Shown: one piece after another, positions 12,645 to 23,735 of the stretch
Numbering within the stretch: position 1 is the first letter of the stretch
Layout: every line of letters starts with the position of its first letter
Source: Coprinopsis marcescibilis
Lineage: Eukaryota; Basidiomycota; Agaricomycetes; Agaricales; Psathyrellaceae
Assembly: GCA_004369085.1 (NCBI GenBank)
Contig: ML210282.1
Coordinates: forward strand, 1 to 64,000
Direction: 5' to 3'
Length of the DNA: 64,000 nt
Position numbers and translations under genes: made by a program
Notes under the pieces: generated by a model
Told to the model about the DNA's origin: nothing
Databases searched by the model: none
The model's input: the letters and a program-made list of their open reading frames with translations, nothing else

Positions 12645-14362
12645 TTATTGTTTCTTCAAAGCCTCAGCATGCTTTCGGAGGTTAACGTATGCTGTAGAGG
12701 CGGTGGAAATCGAGTCGCCGTGGAACCAGAAGGGCATGTTTCTGTGGGGAAGGTTGATCAGGTTTCAAAATACAGCCCACGGTGACGCAGAATGCTTACA
12801 AGCTGATACCGTCGCTCCCGGCTTGCCTGGATGTGTGAATAAAAATCAGGAGAACTCTCTGGAGCATCAATTATTCGACATACCAGTAAAGTGTACCGGC
12901 TATTCCGGAAGAAACAACCTTATCAAGCCAAGACTCGCGGATTTCGAGCCCAATGTCGGCCAAGACGACAGGCTTTCCAGCACGGGCTTGCGATTTACCG
13001 TGCTCTTCTATCCACTGAAGAGGTTCCTCGGTGTTACGGAGCTCATAAGATTCGGGTCGATACTTTCAAACAAGACTTCAACACGTTGTCACGGACGTCG
13101 GAACGGTTGACTTACCGCGAATGTTCCGTAGTCGATCGATTTCAATGCAATATTGGCTTCGAAATCAATTCCGTCCCTCCCACTACACACAAAACAATCA
13201 GCACCGAGAGAATAGAAGAGGGCATAGTGGCGTACTTGTAGATCCAACGAGAGTTCCCTTCCCTGTTGTAGAAGCCTTCGTCTCCAACGGCTACAAGGTG
13301 GTTGGGATCAATGGTCTTGATGTGAGAAGACATCTCCTGAATCCATGAGGTGATAGCCTCGGTAGAGCATTTGGGGTTGTAGGGGCTTGAAAAGGAATCA
13401 TCGTTATGACCTCCATTGTTCAGACAGAAGCTGACAAAAGCTACTTACTGCCATGACACAGAGCATTTCAGGTGGTGACCTAGTTCCCAGGAAAGTATGG
13501 TAGCCTCTTCCTTGTAGCGCTCTACAACAGCGGTAACATAGCTCTTGTACGCGCTCTAGAGTGAAATGTCAGAATTGACCCGGACTGTGCTCTTGCGTAA
13601 CAAACCTTGATCTCCGAGTTTGTGAAGAACACTTCATGGAATTCATCGCGACCGAGCACCTGTTTAATATAGGTGTTGATACCGCCAGTAATATAGTCTT
13701 GGTTATAATTGCTAGTCCTACATTGATTGCAGTGAGTTGAGTTGCTCGTTTGTCGATATGTCCAGAAGATGACTTACAATGCTACAATCAGTCGGAGGTT
13801 GTGCTTGCGGGCGCTGGCAATGACACGGTCTGTCAAGGATTCGCAATCAGTACCAAATATTTCGTAACGTGCTGCACACTTACCGAAGTAGCCCAGACCA
13901 TTCTCCCCATAGTTGACTTTGGCCTTATTTCCAGACCAAATTTGATAGACAATACCGGCGGGATAGATATATTGTTCGCTCATCTCGTTGTGTCCCCTTG
14001 TAATTCCGTGGTAAGGTAAGGGATTGGGTTCCTTAGGCAAAGATTTCCACTCACCATACACGCACAGATGTAGCACCCATGGAAGCGATATCTGAGAATG
14101 ACTTGTCCAAGTCTTTGTTGCTGAGGCCAGCAAGGGATATCCAATAAGCGTTTGCCCTGTCGACCCGCGTCGCGTTAGCAGATCCGACGAGACGGCAATG
14201 TCTGAGGGTCACTCACCCGACAACGGTGTACTTCTGGCCATCGAGCGAAAACCGCGTTCCGTTGGTCTGAACGAAACCCGGCAAGGCTCGACTCGACACA
14301 GCGGCTGCTGACGCCGTGCGGAAGGCAAGAGCAAGGGATAGGAAGGTTAGAAAGAACTGCAT
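12645..14362 (-). CDS. Secreted GH5 (subfamily 7-like) protein with altered catalytic residues, copy 2
   Basis: Tandem paralog of the gene at 8607. The signal peptide region is MQFFLTFLSLALAFRTASAA. Shared motifs: RFSLDGQKYTVVG, TSVRVWGHNEMSEQ, NYNQDYITGG, WELGHHLKCS (His-His codons 13472-13477), HLVAVGDEGFYNRE, GIDFEAN, GTFAYRPESYEL and VVLADIG (Asp codon 12955-12957). The two copies share the same non-canonical residues at both catalytic positions. Read straight through, the frame hits TAA after YWYVE. A consensus intron gtatgt to ccag, a short exon and a second intron gtaagc to acag restore YWQAGSDGISLNMPFWF, matching copy 1, so the gene is taken as intact. It ends HAEALKKQ at 12645. A TATA-like box lies about 50 bases upstream. 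Confidence 0.8.
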
Positions 14363-14410
14363 TGCGGTTCCGAACTTGAATGCTATCGAAGCAGAAGCAC
14401 GATGGATCCA

Positions 14411-14417
14411 ATTTATA
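14411..14417 (-). promoter_or_regulatory. TATA-like box of GH5 copy 2
   Basis: Reads TATAAAT on the minus strand, 49-55 bases upstream of the start codon at 14362, at nearly the same distance as in copy 1. Confidence 0.4.
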
Positions 14418-15942
14418 CCCCGCAGTCTTGCAAGCTTCCACATAGGATCTCGCGTGCGTTAACCCCATGGCGAATATTGTTCAAACTTTGTGGAGAGATC
14501 AAAATTCGGACAGCAGGGTTCGGAGATCGCATGAGCACAAGCGTATGCAGCAATTCTTTATTGAGTAACATGCCTCTCATGCCATTGCGTCACTTGAGGT
14601 CACCCGTGTAGAGCTTGATCCCATCTGGGGTTAGTGCGGCTGCATGAATGTGAGCCAGATCTGCCGGACTTCCTTTTTCCAAGCAAGCATGCAGCTGTGA
14701 ACGTCGCGCGTTCTAGAAACCACACCATAGTGGAATTAACCTTTATTATCACAGCGCAAGCTCTAGATGGTCCCCTATTGCGAATGTCAAAGGAAATTGT
14801 GCTTTATGAGTGGCAGGGACGAAACGTACCCCAGCCCGGCCATGGTTTCTCGACTTCCTTGACGGATTAAGACAGTGATGTAACCATAGGTTCATGCTAA
14901 CACCGGGCACTACCAGGGGACAACGGTAAGCTAGTATAACACAAAATAGATTGAGTTTATCAAGCCACATGGCACTTGACCCAAAAAATACACACCCTTC
15001 GATTGGCCACTATGCCTTGCGTGAACATGCACCAGGCACGATTCGCAAGTCTTGTGGTAAAACTCGTCGCGGCTCGTTGATATCCATTGAAAGATAGGAG
15101 TTCCGCGTCAGCCTTATGTTTCAATCTGGATACCAATTGCACCACAAGCACTCCATTGGCATAATTCTGCTCGCCTCGAAGGAGCTCAGCGCTCAGCTCA
15201 GTGGTCCAGTCAGTGAGCTGGTCATCCTCACTACAAACAGGAAATGCATAAACCTATAATTAGTGTCTAAACCACCGCATAGCAGTCCCGAGCATTTAGC
15301 GAACTCGAAGATCCGGGGCGTCCGCCACGACTTGGAAAGCCTCCTTGTTTCACAGAATCTTCCATGCCGGTGTTTAAGACTGTTTTAGGGTCAGTGTTCA
15401 CAGAGAAAACGACCGAACTGTCAAGTCAGCTTCTGCAAATTTTGCTGCTCGAGACACGCCTTGGGTCGTGGTAGCTGCTAATGCCACAAAGGCAATAAAC
15501 CAGGTAAGCTGGTGGTCTAGACTCTAGCAAAGGCTCGGAAGCCTAGAAAACGTCAAGACATCTCGATGACGGTGAAGAGAGGAGTGAGAGGAGTGAACCG
15601 TAAAACCGTACGTAACCCGTGATTATCGTTTCTGACAGCACTGACACACGGACATCCGGATCTCATGCTGAACTTACCTGCTTTGAATCGTAAGATACAA
15701 ACTTATCAGAGTCCAACGTCACTGACATGTTACCACTGGCCGGAAAAGACGGCGCTCCCCGGGTTGTCACCCCGTCGTGGTGGTACTTTACAAAAAGACA
15801 TTTTTAACGCGCGCATGTGGGTGGACAGATATATACACGTGGGCGGTGGTTGTGATATGAAATACAAAGAATAGTTATAGTACATACTCGAGTACATGCA
15901 GTCAGTCGGTCTTACGCTAGAAATACCGTGCTACATTGCACA
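14418..15942. other. Gene-sparse stretch upstream of GH5 copy 2
   Basis: About 1.5 kb. Only short frames without recognisable motifs or convincing splice patterns. No transposon ends or tRNA seen. It presumably includes the promoter of GH5 copy 2 and the 3' flank of the membrane protein gene at 15943. Confidence 0.5.
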
Positions 15943-16832
15943 TCAGTCTCTTATGCGTTCGTACAATCCTCGATCGCGGTTGCCCACAGCCCAATTATAT
16001 CCTTTATCGGCTGCAATTCCAGTGACGACAACACCAAATGCCACCAGTGCACTAGTAATCCAAGATAACAAAGAAAACGCCCAGGCAATGCCTAACCCAC
16101 GCCATGAGCATGCAACGCGGAAACGACTCGACTTCATGGACGTACCAAGTCTCCCGTGGTCGAAACCGGGGTACTTATTGCGGTGGTATGTATCCGTGAC
16201 CAGAGCAAAGGCTACAACCTGGGACAACGCTATTTCAAGAATTTCAATCAGATACTCTCGCCAACCTCATATTTTCACAACTTACTTTGAGCAAGTGCTA
16301 ATCCTGCTAATGCCTTCCATATTCTGACTCTCCGAGAGTGAGTGGTCATGCCAAACAAAATGGCCACCAGCGCGACAGCGGCAAATCCGATGCTAACATA
16401 CTCCACATATGCTGCACCGGTCCAGGAAGCGCAGAATCCTCTGTTCTTGTCTTCGCATTCGTCCGTAACCGATGCTGGGAATGGTCTGCATTCGTAGTTT
16501 CTGTAGGTTACCTTCCCATGACCATTGCCACCCGGCTCAGGGATTTCGGTCAGTGTGAGCCGACAGGTTTGTCGCAAGCCATAAAAGTCCGTGACAGAGG
16601 TATGCAGGATGTCGGAGGTAGACTTCACAGTAACCCTGAAACGAAAATCAGTCCCGTTTAAACTACGTCCGTAACGTGAGCACTTGCCAGTCATTTCTGA
16701 AGGTTGAGAAGATGTTCTATGCCACATATTAATCAACCAACACATTTCATTGAAATTGGCACTCACCAAAACTATGGCCACTGCCAAAGCGAGAAAAGCG
16801 ATAACATAGGATATTTTCCTCATGTCTGTCAT
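15943..16832 (-). CDS. Four-helix membrane protein with Cys-rich outer loop, function unknown
   Basis: I do not recognise the family with confidence. The start is set at MTDMRKISYV (16832). Helix 1 is FLALAVAIVLV. A hydrophilic loop of about 100 residues follows with several cysteines (CSRYG, QTCRLTL, YECRPF, DECEDKNRGFC). Helix 2 is SIGFAAVALVAILFGM, helix 3 spans KALAGLALAQVVAFALV across an intron (gtaagt to cccag) and helix 4 is AWAFSLLSWITSALVAFGVVV. The tail ends RDRGLYERIRD. The plan (a large Cys-containing loop between helices 1 and 2, then three closely spaced helices) resembles claudin/SUR7-like fungal membrane proteins, but no signature was seen. An extra intron near 16700-16765 is possible. 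About 280 residues. Confidence 0.6.
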
Positions 16833-16952
16833 CTGAGGGAGAGAACGAAGCAATGACTGCGGAGAATGGAGACTTACTCTGACCTTTTTTAAAGACTTAA
16901 TTTATGACGTCAGTAGCGATGCCCCAATTCCACGTGTGATAATGCAAAAAGG

Positions 16953-17036
16953 TGTCCCAGGGAGGATTCGAACTTCCGGCTTCTCGGAGTCGCTTGTAGC
17001 CACAACGAGATGATTTAACCACTAATCGACAAGGAC
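16953..17036 (-). tRNA. tRNA-His (GTG) with 12-base intron, copy 1
   Basis: 84 bases on the minus strand fold as a tRNA: D arm GATT/AATC, anticodon stem TCTCG/CGAGA and T loop TTCGAAT. The anticodon GTG is encoded at 17001-17003. A 12-base intron sits after position 37; removing it gives the usual His arm TCTCG-TTGTGGC-CGAGA. The discriminator is A and a run of T follows the 3' end (pol III stop). The acceptor stem has a T-T mismatch at pair 6-67 and the T stem one A-C mismatch, so partial decay cannot be excluded. Confidence 0.75.
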
Positions 17037-17167
17037 TTACGAATACGGTCTGCCGCTTGTGAATATGGGAGGCAAATCGAAAAGGGATAAGATTTTCTCT
17101 AAAAAATGCAAATATAATTCCGTACGATTTGGAAAATAGTTGCGGGAGGTATGTGAGAGCAAAAAGG

Positions 17168-17251
17168 TGTCCCAAGGAGGATTCGAACTTCCGGCTTCTC
17201 GGAGTTGCTTTTAGCCACAACGAGATGATTTAACCACTAATCGACAAGGAC
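17168..17251 (-). tRNA. tRNA-His (GTG) with 12-base intron, copy 2
   Basis: Same orientation and exactly 215 bases from copy 1. It differs at two intron positions and at one acceptor base that keeps a G-T wobble pair. Mature-tRNA arms are otherwise identical, which suggests a recent duplication with selection on the mature tRNA. It shares the T-T acceptor mismatch and the T-run terminator of copy 1. Confidence 0.75.
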
Positions 17252-17440
17252 AGATAATGATTCATCAACACTTGCACCCAAAACAAGAATGGCGGACGCT
17301 CTATACTTTGGTGCTACCTTATAGGGCTGTGAAATATTCAAGAAACAAGAAACACGGAAAGAAACTACCGTTCTGTTATATTAAATTGTCATGGAGATAC
17401 ATACGAGTATTAGCAGTCTGGGCTAGTACAATGCAAAAGG

Positions 17441-19888
17441 TCAGTTCTGAGAGTCCCATCCTGACAAATCGACTTTCGCTTCAGAGACGCGGTACACCTT
17501 GCACGACATGAGGATATGCGGTGGCAATGAGCTTTGGGACGTGTCAGCCAGAGTACAAAGGCGTAGAGAAAGATTCCGTACCCCGAACAGCTCTGGAGCG
17601 CGGATAGCGAGCACTTGGGGATCTTCTCCAAGACCGACGAAGCTGGGGGGCCATAATAAGCTCATTTCTTTCGGAACAAATCGAGTTGGCACGTACATTG
17701 TTGAGACACCGGCTTCGATTGCCGATCCCAGGGTGTTCGCTGGATTGCAATGGCATCAGCACGTTTTCACCTGGAACCACGAAGATCTACTCACAGCAAA
17801 CAACACCGATGAAAAACGAGAACACCAGTACAGGGACCGTATATTGTCCGCCTGCATTGTATGGAGGTGCCGTGACTAAGAGCACAAGTCAGTATACAAT
17901 CAACTAAAGCGCATATGTGATGCCCTACTTTTAAGGTATAAGAAAGCGAACAGCGAGCACAGCAATCCAATTGCGTATGCACCCCACATGAGTGCTATGC
18001 AGTATCAGTATCCATATATGTGGCCACAGACGAGGAGACTCACTCATTCCCACCAAAGAGTCATTAACCAAGGCATCAACCCCTGCTCCAAAGTTAGATA
18101 CATTGAACAGCCATTTGAAGCTTACACACCTCTGTCCTTGAACAACCTAAATGTATCCTTGGCCGCTGCGATGTAGGGCTTTCCATAAAGCGCGATCTCG
18201 ATGTATGCATATCTTTTCAAGGAAGTGAGAAATATGCTTGTGGAGATTTTAGGAACATATTCTCACCTGTTGAAGTATTCCACCAGGTTCTCCAGGCACC
18301 CGACGAAACAGGCAGCGCAGCACGCAAGAGCAGCTTGGACGGCTAAGCGAATAACTCATGTGTTAGAAACACACCCAGCTTAAAGCCGAACGCCCAGGAA
18401 AACTCACGATGTCCATCAGCAGTGGCATTGTCCTGAACGGCCCTCAATACAAGCCTAATCATCTCCAATATTGTCACGATGAGCGATCCAAAGGCAATTG
18501 AGCCAAGCGACAAGGTAGTCGCTCGGCCAAATGCGGCCATGGTTGGATTCTTGGGCTAAACAAGCGAACAATATTCCAGTTGTCAGTCACGGTGTCTGTC
18601 CACAAGATGAAAAACGTGTCGTGTACTTGCCATTTCGCCCAGCTCACGGGGCCCAAAGTAGTACCAGGAACCGTAGGGTCCACCCGCCATTGTGGCCAAC
18701 GCCACATTTCCGATGACTTGGGATGACCAGATGAATGAAAAGGTCTCAAAGAAAATGAGGCCGGCGACTTTAGATGATGAACAAGCAGAAGCCTCTCCGC
18801 AGCCTTTCTTGAAGGTTAGATGACCTTGAAGTTTGCGCAAGGCTGAAACAACCTACTGGGGTTTCCGGGTGTCCACTTCGAATATCTAGGAACCGTTTAG
18901 TCTGTGTATAGATTGGGGTAGTGACGGTTCAACTCACGTCGCAATCACCGTGAAGGTATACCATCTGGTCGTTTGCAACACATCGGGTTAATCACCATAC
19001 AACCAAATAGTTGCAGGAAATGGGTCACTCACACTGATAGAGCTGCTTGAAGCAACAGAGCCGTGAAAGCCACAGCATACACGCTGACATGGTGCTTCGA
19101 AACGTCCATAACGGTTTGGAACAAGAGTGCAGCCAGGGGTATGCGGGACCTAAACCCGAAGTATGATACCGCCGAGAGGATAGCAATGATTGTGAACAAT
19201 ATCGCGCCCGCTGGGGACACCGTAAAAAAAAAATCCTGCAGCCTGAAAGGAAAACGCACGATAGAATTTGGTGATCCAGTAGTAAATGCAAATTCCACTA
19301 CGACATGGTCAGCATTGTATCGAGGCCGTTACTTTGACAAAACGCACATGTTCAAAATGATGGTCAAGACTAGGGTTATGTGCATAATCGACTTTGTGAA
19401 CATGCGGGTTAACATCAAGTACGCCGAGGACAGCAGTACGGCCGTTGCAGTGACCAAGAGGAGAAGATATACGGTACTCCTGGAAATTTGAACCAGTCAA
19501 CGGGTTGGTGCTGCTTCATCGACGAGGGGAACAGTACAACGGACCTGTTCAATGTGACCGGAGAGCCAGAAGACGCTCCTTCTTTCCCTAGACCACCTCC
19601 CAGGCCACCCTCTTGTATCCAAGTGTGCAAGGCGACGCCAGAGAGCGCGGCAAACCCGAGGACCTGCCAGATTGAGGTGTTCAGGTAACGCTCTAGGTTG
19701 TTCTCGGAGCTTTCACAAACCTGGAGGATGAATAAAACGAGGAATACTGGGTCATTTATCTTCTTCTTTGGCTGGAATCGCCCATTCTCGAATGGGTCCT
19801 TGTAGTCGCCATAAGTAGGCTGTTGTGGTGTCGGTGTATATCCACGGTAATCTGGCGTTGGTCCGGGCGCTGGGGGGTGTTCGAACAT
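17441..19888 (-). CDS. Pns1-like choline-transporter-like (CTL) membrane protein
   Basis: Multi-pass plasma membrane protein of the CTL/SLC44 family, to which yeast Pns1 belongs. The hydrophilic Pro/Tyr-rich N-terminus (YTPTPQQPTYGDYKDPFENG) leads into KKKINDPVFLVLFILQVLGF, the typical first helix. Later exons give FFFTVSPAGAILFTIIAILS, a helix pair near 19030-19290, a loop with Cys residues (FKKGCGEASACSSS), FFETFSFIWSSQVIGNVALA, GGPYGSWYYFG, and then ATTLSLGSIAFGSLIVTILE and the Cys-rich ALACCAACFVGCLENLVEYF-type segment. The C-terminus GEDPQVLAIRAPELFG matches the family tail, followed by a short last exon. I chose the Met at 19888; the frame continues upstream without ATG and a further 5' exon is possible. 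About ten introns. Confidence 0.8.
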
Positions 19889-20235
19889 AATGGTCCCTGC
19901 TAGCGGCTGGGAGGGCACACGAGGCGTGTTCGGGTGGAACGAGGCTGAAGCGATATCAAGGTTAGAGAAAACGGGCAGCTTAAATGGTCCTTCAAATCTG
20001 GACCTATAGCTACAGGTGCATCATCGTGATTCAAGATCAAAGCCAAGTGACGCCGGTGGTACCGGTGCTAGTAATATCACGATGAATGAGATCATCGATT
20101 TCACTCGAAAGTTGGATTCACAGAGGGTATTATTGAAGAGTTCATAAAAGCTAAAATAGATTCACTATGTACCAAATGCCCCTTGCAGCCCTTAAAAACA
20201 GCTTTGGCCAATAAAAATAAAAGGAAAACAAGGCG

Positions 20236-21615
20236 ATTATGCAGTCTTGGGTTGTTGAACGGGGTTCTTGAAGCGAACAACGACAACTGTGACGTTGTCG
20301 GTTGTGTGTTGAGTGAGTGCGTGTTGGAGAAGTATTTGACTCGCGGCTTGAGCATCCTCGACATTCTGGATTAGTTCGCATGCGCTCTGGTCGTTGATGA
20401 CGTCCCATAGCTACGTATGATTCGCCGTGAGCATGTGGCAGGAGAGCAGTCAAGTAAGATCACATACCCCATCGCAGGCGAGAATCAAGAATTCATCTTC
20501 ATCGCATAGTTCCGTTTCGGTTGTATATGGTGCCCCAACCACAAACTCTTTCATCGAGGTATCTCCCAAGCTCCGCGTAACTGCAAGGACTCCATTGACA
20601 CGGCCGCTCAACACAAAGCCTCCTGCGTCAGTGATGCGCTTGGCCTCCTGTTTGTCGGTACCTTTGTGGTCGTAGGTGAGGCGTACAGCCTTGCCTGCAC
20701 GATATAAGACCCCTCGAGCATCGCCTGCGTTGGCACTGTACAGCACGCGTCGTTGGGCATCAGGTGGGATGGTGATGGTGAAACCTTCCCCTGTCGGCTC
20801 CGGAGCATCCACTGGTGATGCGGAACGGGGAGTGGCTGCCCGGCTTGAGGAGCCAATCTTCTTGAACGCCTTGCGAATACGACTACGTCCGCTGCTGAGT
20901 GGAGACTTGCTCTTCTTTATCTTAGCTGCTAGCTTTCCCTCATCACCAGAGTCCTGTACGCTCGCACTTTCAGCGCCACTTCCGGGATTCAGGCCACTGG
21001 AGTCATCCGACTCAGGGTTGACAGGGGACTCCGATAAAGGAGATTCCACTGGGAGAATAAAGGATTGCTTGCCATCCTCGTCTTCAATGCGGAGAAAAGC
21101 TGTTACAGCTGTGCATCCAGAATGTATCTTGCCATCAGACTCTTCACACATTCTCGAAAGACTGTCGTCGACTGCCTGGAAAGTCTTGTTCAGGATATCT
21201 GGTATTTGTGCTGACGGTGAAGCGGCGTGTATTGCTTCCAATAAATACTGCAAGATCAATGAGATCAAACACCGGCAGCCAGTTATGAACTACCTCATGA
21301 AAATGGTTTCCGCACCACTCAGCTGCATGTTTCCCGGCATGACCATCGAAGACAGCGAAGAACCCTTGGCCACGTATGGAGTCAAAGTCTACTACGAAAG
21401 AATGGGCGTCTTCCATTGTGCGCCTGGTGCCCTTGTCTTCGGAAACACCGACTTGGAAGGTTGGATGGTTTGTGGAATGCCTGTTCAAGATCTAGGAAAG
21501 GTAAATAAGATTTAGGTCAATCTGGAGTAAAAATACGTACACCATAGGTATCCAGGTCTGCGGTTGTGATAGACTTTGACCTGGCATTCGGGGAATCGCT
21601 GAAACGAGGAGCCAT
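20236..21615 (-). CDS. PP2C-type protein phosphatase
   Basis: Metal-dependent Ser/Thr phosphatase (PPM family). The first exon, MAPRFSDSPNARSK to DLDTYG, is joined by an intron (gtacgt to cctag) to the core. PPM motifs are in order: VGVSEDKGTRRTMEDAH, GFFAVFDGHAGKHAA, HSGCTAVTAFL, YSANAGDARGVLYR, LTYDHKG, NGVLAVTRSLGD, ILACDG then LWDVINDQSA across an intron, and a terminal TTDNVTVVVVRF. The metal-binding Asp residues are all present, so it should be active. An unusual Ser/Glu/Lys-rich insert of about 90 residues lies between TAVTAFL and YSANAGD, including Ser-Pro pairs, a likely site of phosphorylation. It is divergent from the eIF5-mimic gene, with 176 bases between start codons. Confidence 0.9.
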
Positions 21616-21791
21616 GGTGAGGGTGTGGGGTGAACTTGTGCAGTGTGTTCTAATTAGCCTGGCATGATTCTGATGTCAAGCCGGCCGGCAAAGTCCGGTT
21701 ATCAGGATTATCTTGCAAGTTGCTCTTAGCACAGCTTGGATCGACTCACCAGCGTTTACCGACCACGTAGAGTTTTGTCCAGCGACAGTGC
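21616..21791. promoter_or_regulatory. Compact bidirectional promoter, PP2C / eIF5-mimic protein
   Basis: Only 176 bases separate the two divergent start codons, so both promoters and 5' UTRs must overlap here. Confidence 0.55.
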
Positions 21792-23414
21792 ATGTCTCAG
21801 CAACCATCGACCTCAAAGCCTTCGCTGCAGGGGGTCAGAATAAAAGCAAGAAAGGGTGCTGTCAAGGCCCAAGCTAAACACGAACCCGCAGGCGAGTAAT
21901 TCTTCAACTAACCTCACCAACTCCAATTCATTTTCTAGGCAGTCTTCAGAGATCAACTATACAAGTATTTCGAGACAGTTCAGCCTGGTGACTTCGACGC
22001 CTACACCACTAAACTAATCCAAGCTGGTGGATCCCTGGAATTCCTCAAATATGCAGACGTTCTCTTCGAAATCATCCTTGTCGGTGGCTTGTTGCAGCCA
22101 GGTGGGAGCTATGTCGACGACGGCGCTCCAACCTCGCCCTTCACCCTATTTCACGTCCAGGAGCCCGTTCAGACAGAAGAGATAAAACAGTATATCGAGG
22201 TATTGAACAAACTTATCCGAAGGTAAGCTCTCTTATCCTTGCGCGATAGCGCTCATGTCTAACCATCTAATCATCTTACTAGGTACAAGTACCTTCAAAA
22301 GCCTCTCGAAGAATCTTCCTTGCCTTCCCTTCTTCAATACGTCAACCGATGGTCGCCTGGGCAGAAGGACAAGCTCTGTGTCGCAGTCGGATTGTTGATG
22401 GCAACCGGTTTGGCCAATGCAAGCTCTCTGGCGAGCTTGACAAAAGACCATCTTGTCAAGAACGGTGTGTAGCCTGTTCACCCTTCAACCAAAGAAATAC
22501 CAGTCTCACCAACCAATCGTCTTTATTCGTAGATGTTGCAGTGAACGCCGTCACCATTATTTTCCGCTCGTACCTCTCGGAACAGACAATGGACCACCTC
22601 TCCGCCACCTTGAAGCGCGGGGGGATCAAAGATCTCACTGCTTTCTTCCCTCCTAATAAACGGGAGAGCAAAAATCTGGAGGAGCACTTCAAGAAGGAAG
22701 GTCTCCCCCAGGTTGCCGAGTGGTGGACCAAGAAGCAGTATGCTGCCATTAGAGAAAACATCACCAGGGAACTCGCTGATCTTGTTGAGCGTGGCGAAGC
22801 CCCCGATGCTGTGAGTCTTCAACTTTCTATTTGGACATCTCTATCTCACAAAGCTTCGTAGATGATCGCCTCGATCAAGACGCTGTTGGAGGAGTCCCCC
22901 ATCCCAGAGACCGAAATTATCGGTTGCATCTGGCAGGCATTGATGACCAACGTTGACTGGAGCGCTCGTGCGGATCAGATCGAAGGACTTGCGCTGAGAG
23001 AAGTCACGGTACGTCCTTTGCGTTTTTGTCGGAGGGTCCAATTGTTGAACAGGGGCTCCTTCAGAAAATTGCTCCGATCTTGGAGGCATTCACTAGTGGC
23101 GCCAAGTCGCAAGTTGCTCTGATCAACAGCGTTCAGATTCACTGCTACGAGGACACTCGTATCATGAAGGCCTTCCCACAGATCCTTAAGGTGCTTTACA
23201 ACAAGGACGTCGTCTCCGATCAGGCCATCATCTACTGGCAGCAGAAGGGCTCCAAGCCTCAAGGCCGACAACACTTTGTGAAGGCTGCCGAGCCGCTTGT
23301 CAAGGTGACCACCTCCTTGTCTCGGCTTTTGTCTCATGTGTATCTGATCATGAATCTTCTATCCAGTTCTTGCAAGAAGAGGACAGCGAGGAGGAGGAGG
23401 ATGAGGAGAAGTAA
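21792..23414 (+). CDS. eIF5-mimic protein (BZW/5MP family, W2 domain)
   Basis: Homolog of animal BZW1/BZW2, translation regulators that compete with eIF5 for eIF2 and eIF3. The start MSQQPSTSKPSLQG lies at 21792. A HEAT-like body follows: VFRDQLYKYFETV, FDAYTTKLIQAGGSLEFLKY, ADVLFEIILVGGLLQPGG, YKYLQKPLEESSLPSLLQY and YLSEQTMDHLSATLKRGGI. The C-terminal W2 domain reads IIGCIWQALMTNVDWSARAD, FAPILEAFTSGAKSQVALIN, MKAFPQILKVLYNKDVVSDQ and AIIYWQQKGSKPQGRQHF. It ends in the acidic tail FLQEEDSEEEEDEEK typical of eIF2-beta-binding W2 proteins. About seven introns. Length about 415 residues, normal for the family. The family is absent from budding and fission yeast, so presence here is informative. 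Confidence 0.9.
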
Positions 23415-23735
23415 ACGCGAAACGACAATTCGCATACTATTAAACCCGCAACGAGCTCTCTCGCTGTGCCAACCGGACCTTTCGTTTGACATCACACGCG
23501 CTACTATGTTTTCACGATGACGACAACAGCCTGTATTGTACGATATCGACAGATTCTGTCAAGCTAGATGAAACGAATAATGGATCGGATATATATGTAT
23601 CATTTTCTGCTTTAAAAAAATCAAAAATGAATAGATGAAGGAACGGCGGAGAGATGAGGGTATGAAGACGTGTAGCGTAGGCAAAGGGTTGATAAATGTA
23701 CAAACCATGGAAAGGTATGGGCTCAGAAAGTGTGG
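23415..23735. other. Intergenic, convergent 3' ends
   Basis: 321 bases between the ends of the eIF5-mimic gene and the zinc-cluster factor gene. Nothing else seen; 3' UTRs expected. Confidence 0.6.

Noticed and set aside
12880..12893. Premature stop making GH5 copy 2 a pseudogene
   Set aside because: A consensus intron and a short exon matching copy 1 remove the TAA.
8600..14362. Biosynthetic or polysaccharide-utilisation gene cluster
   Set aside because: Only two GH5 paralogs are adjacent; neighbours are unrelated housekeeping or membrane genes.
20676..21515. 279-codon plus-strand open frame
   Set aside because: It is antisense to the PP2C gene, whose motifs fully account for the region.
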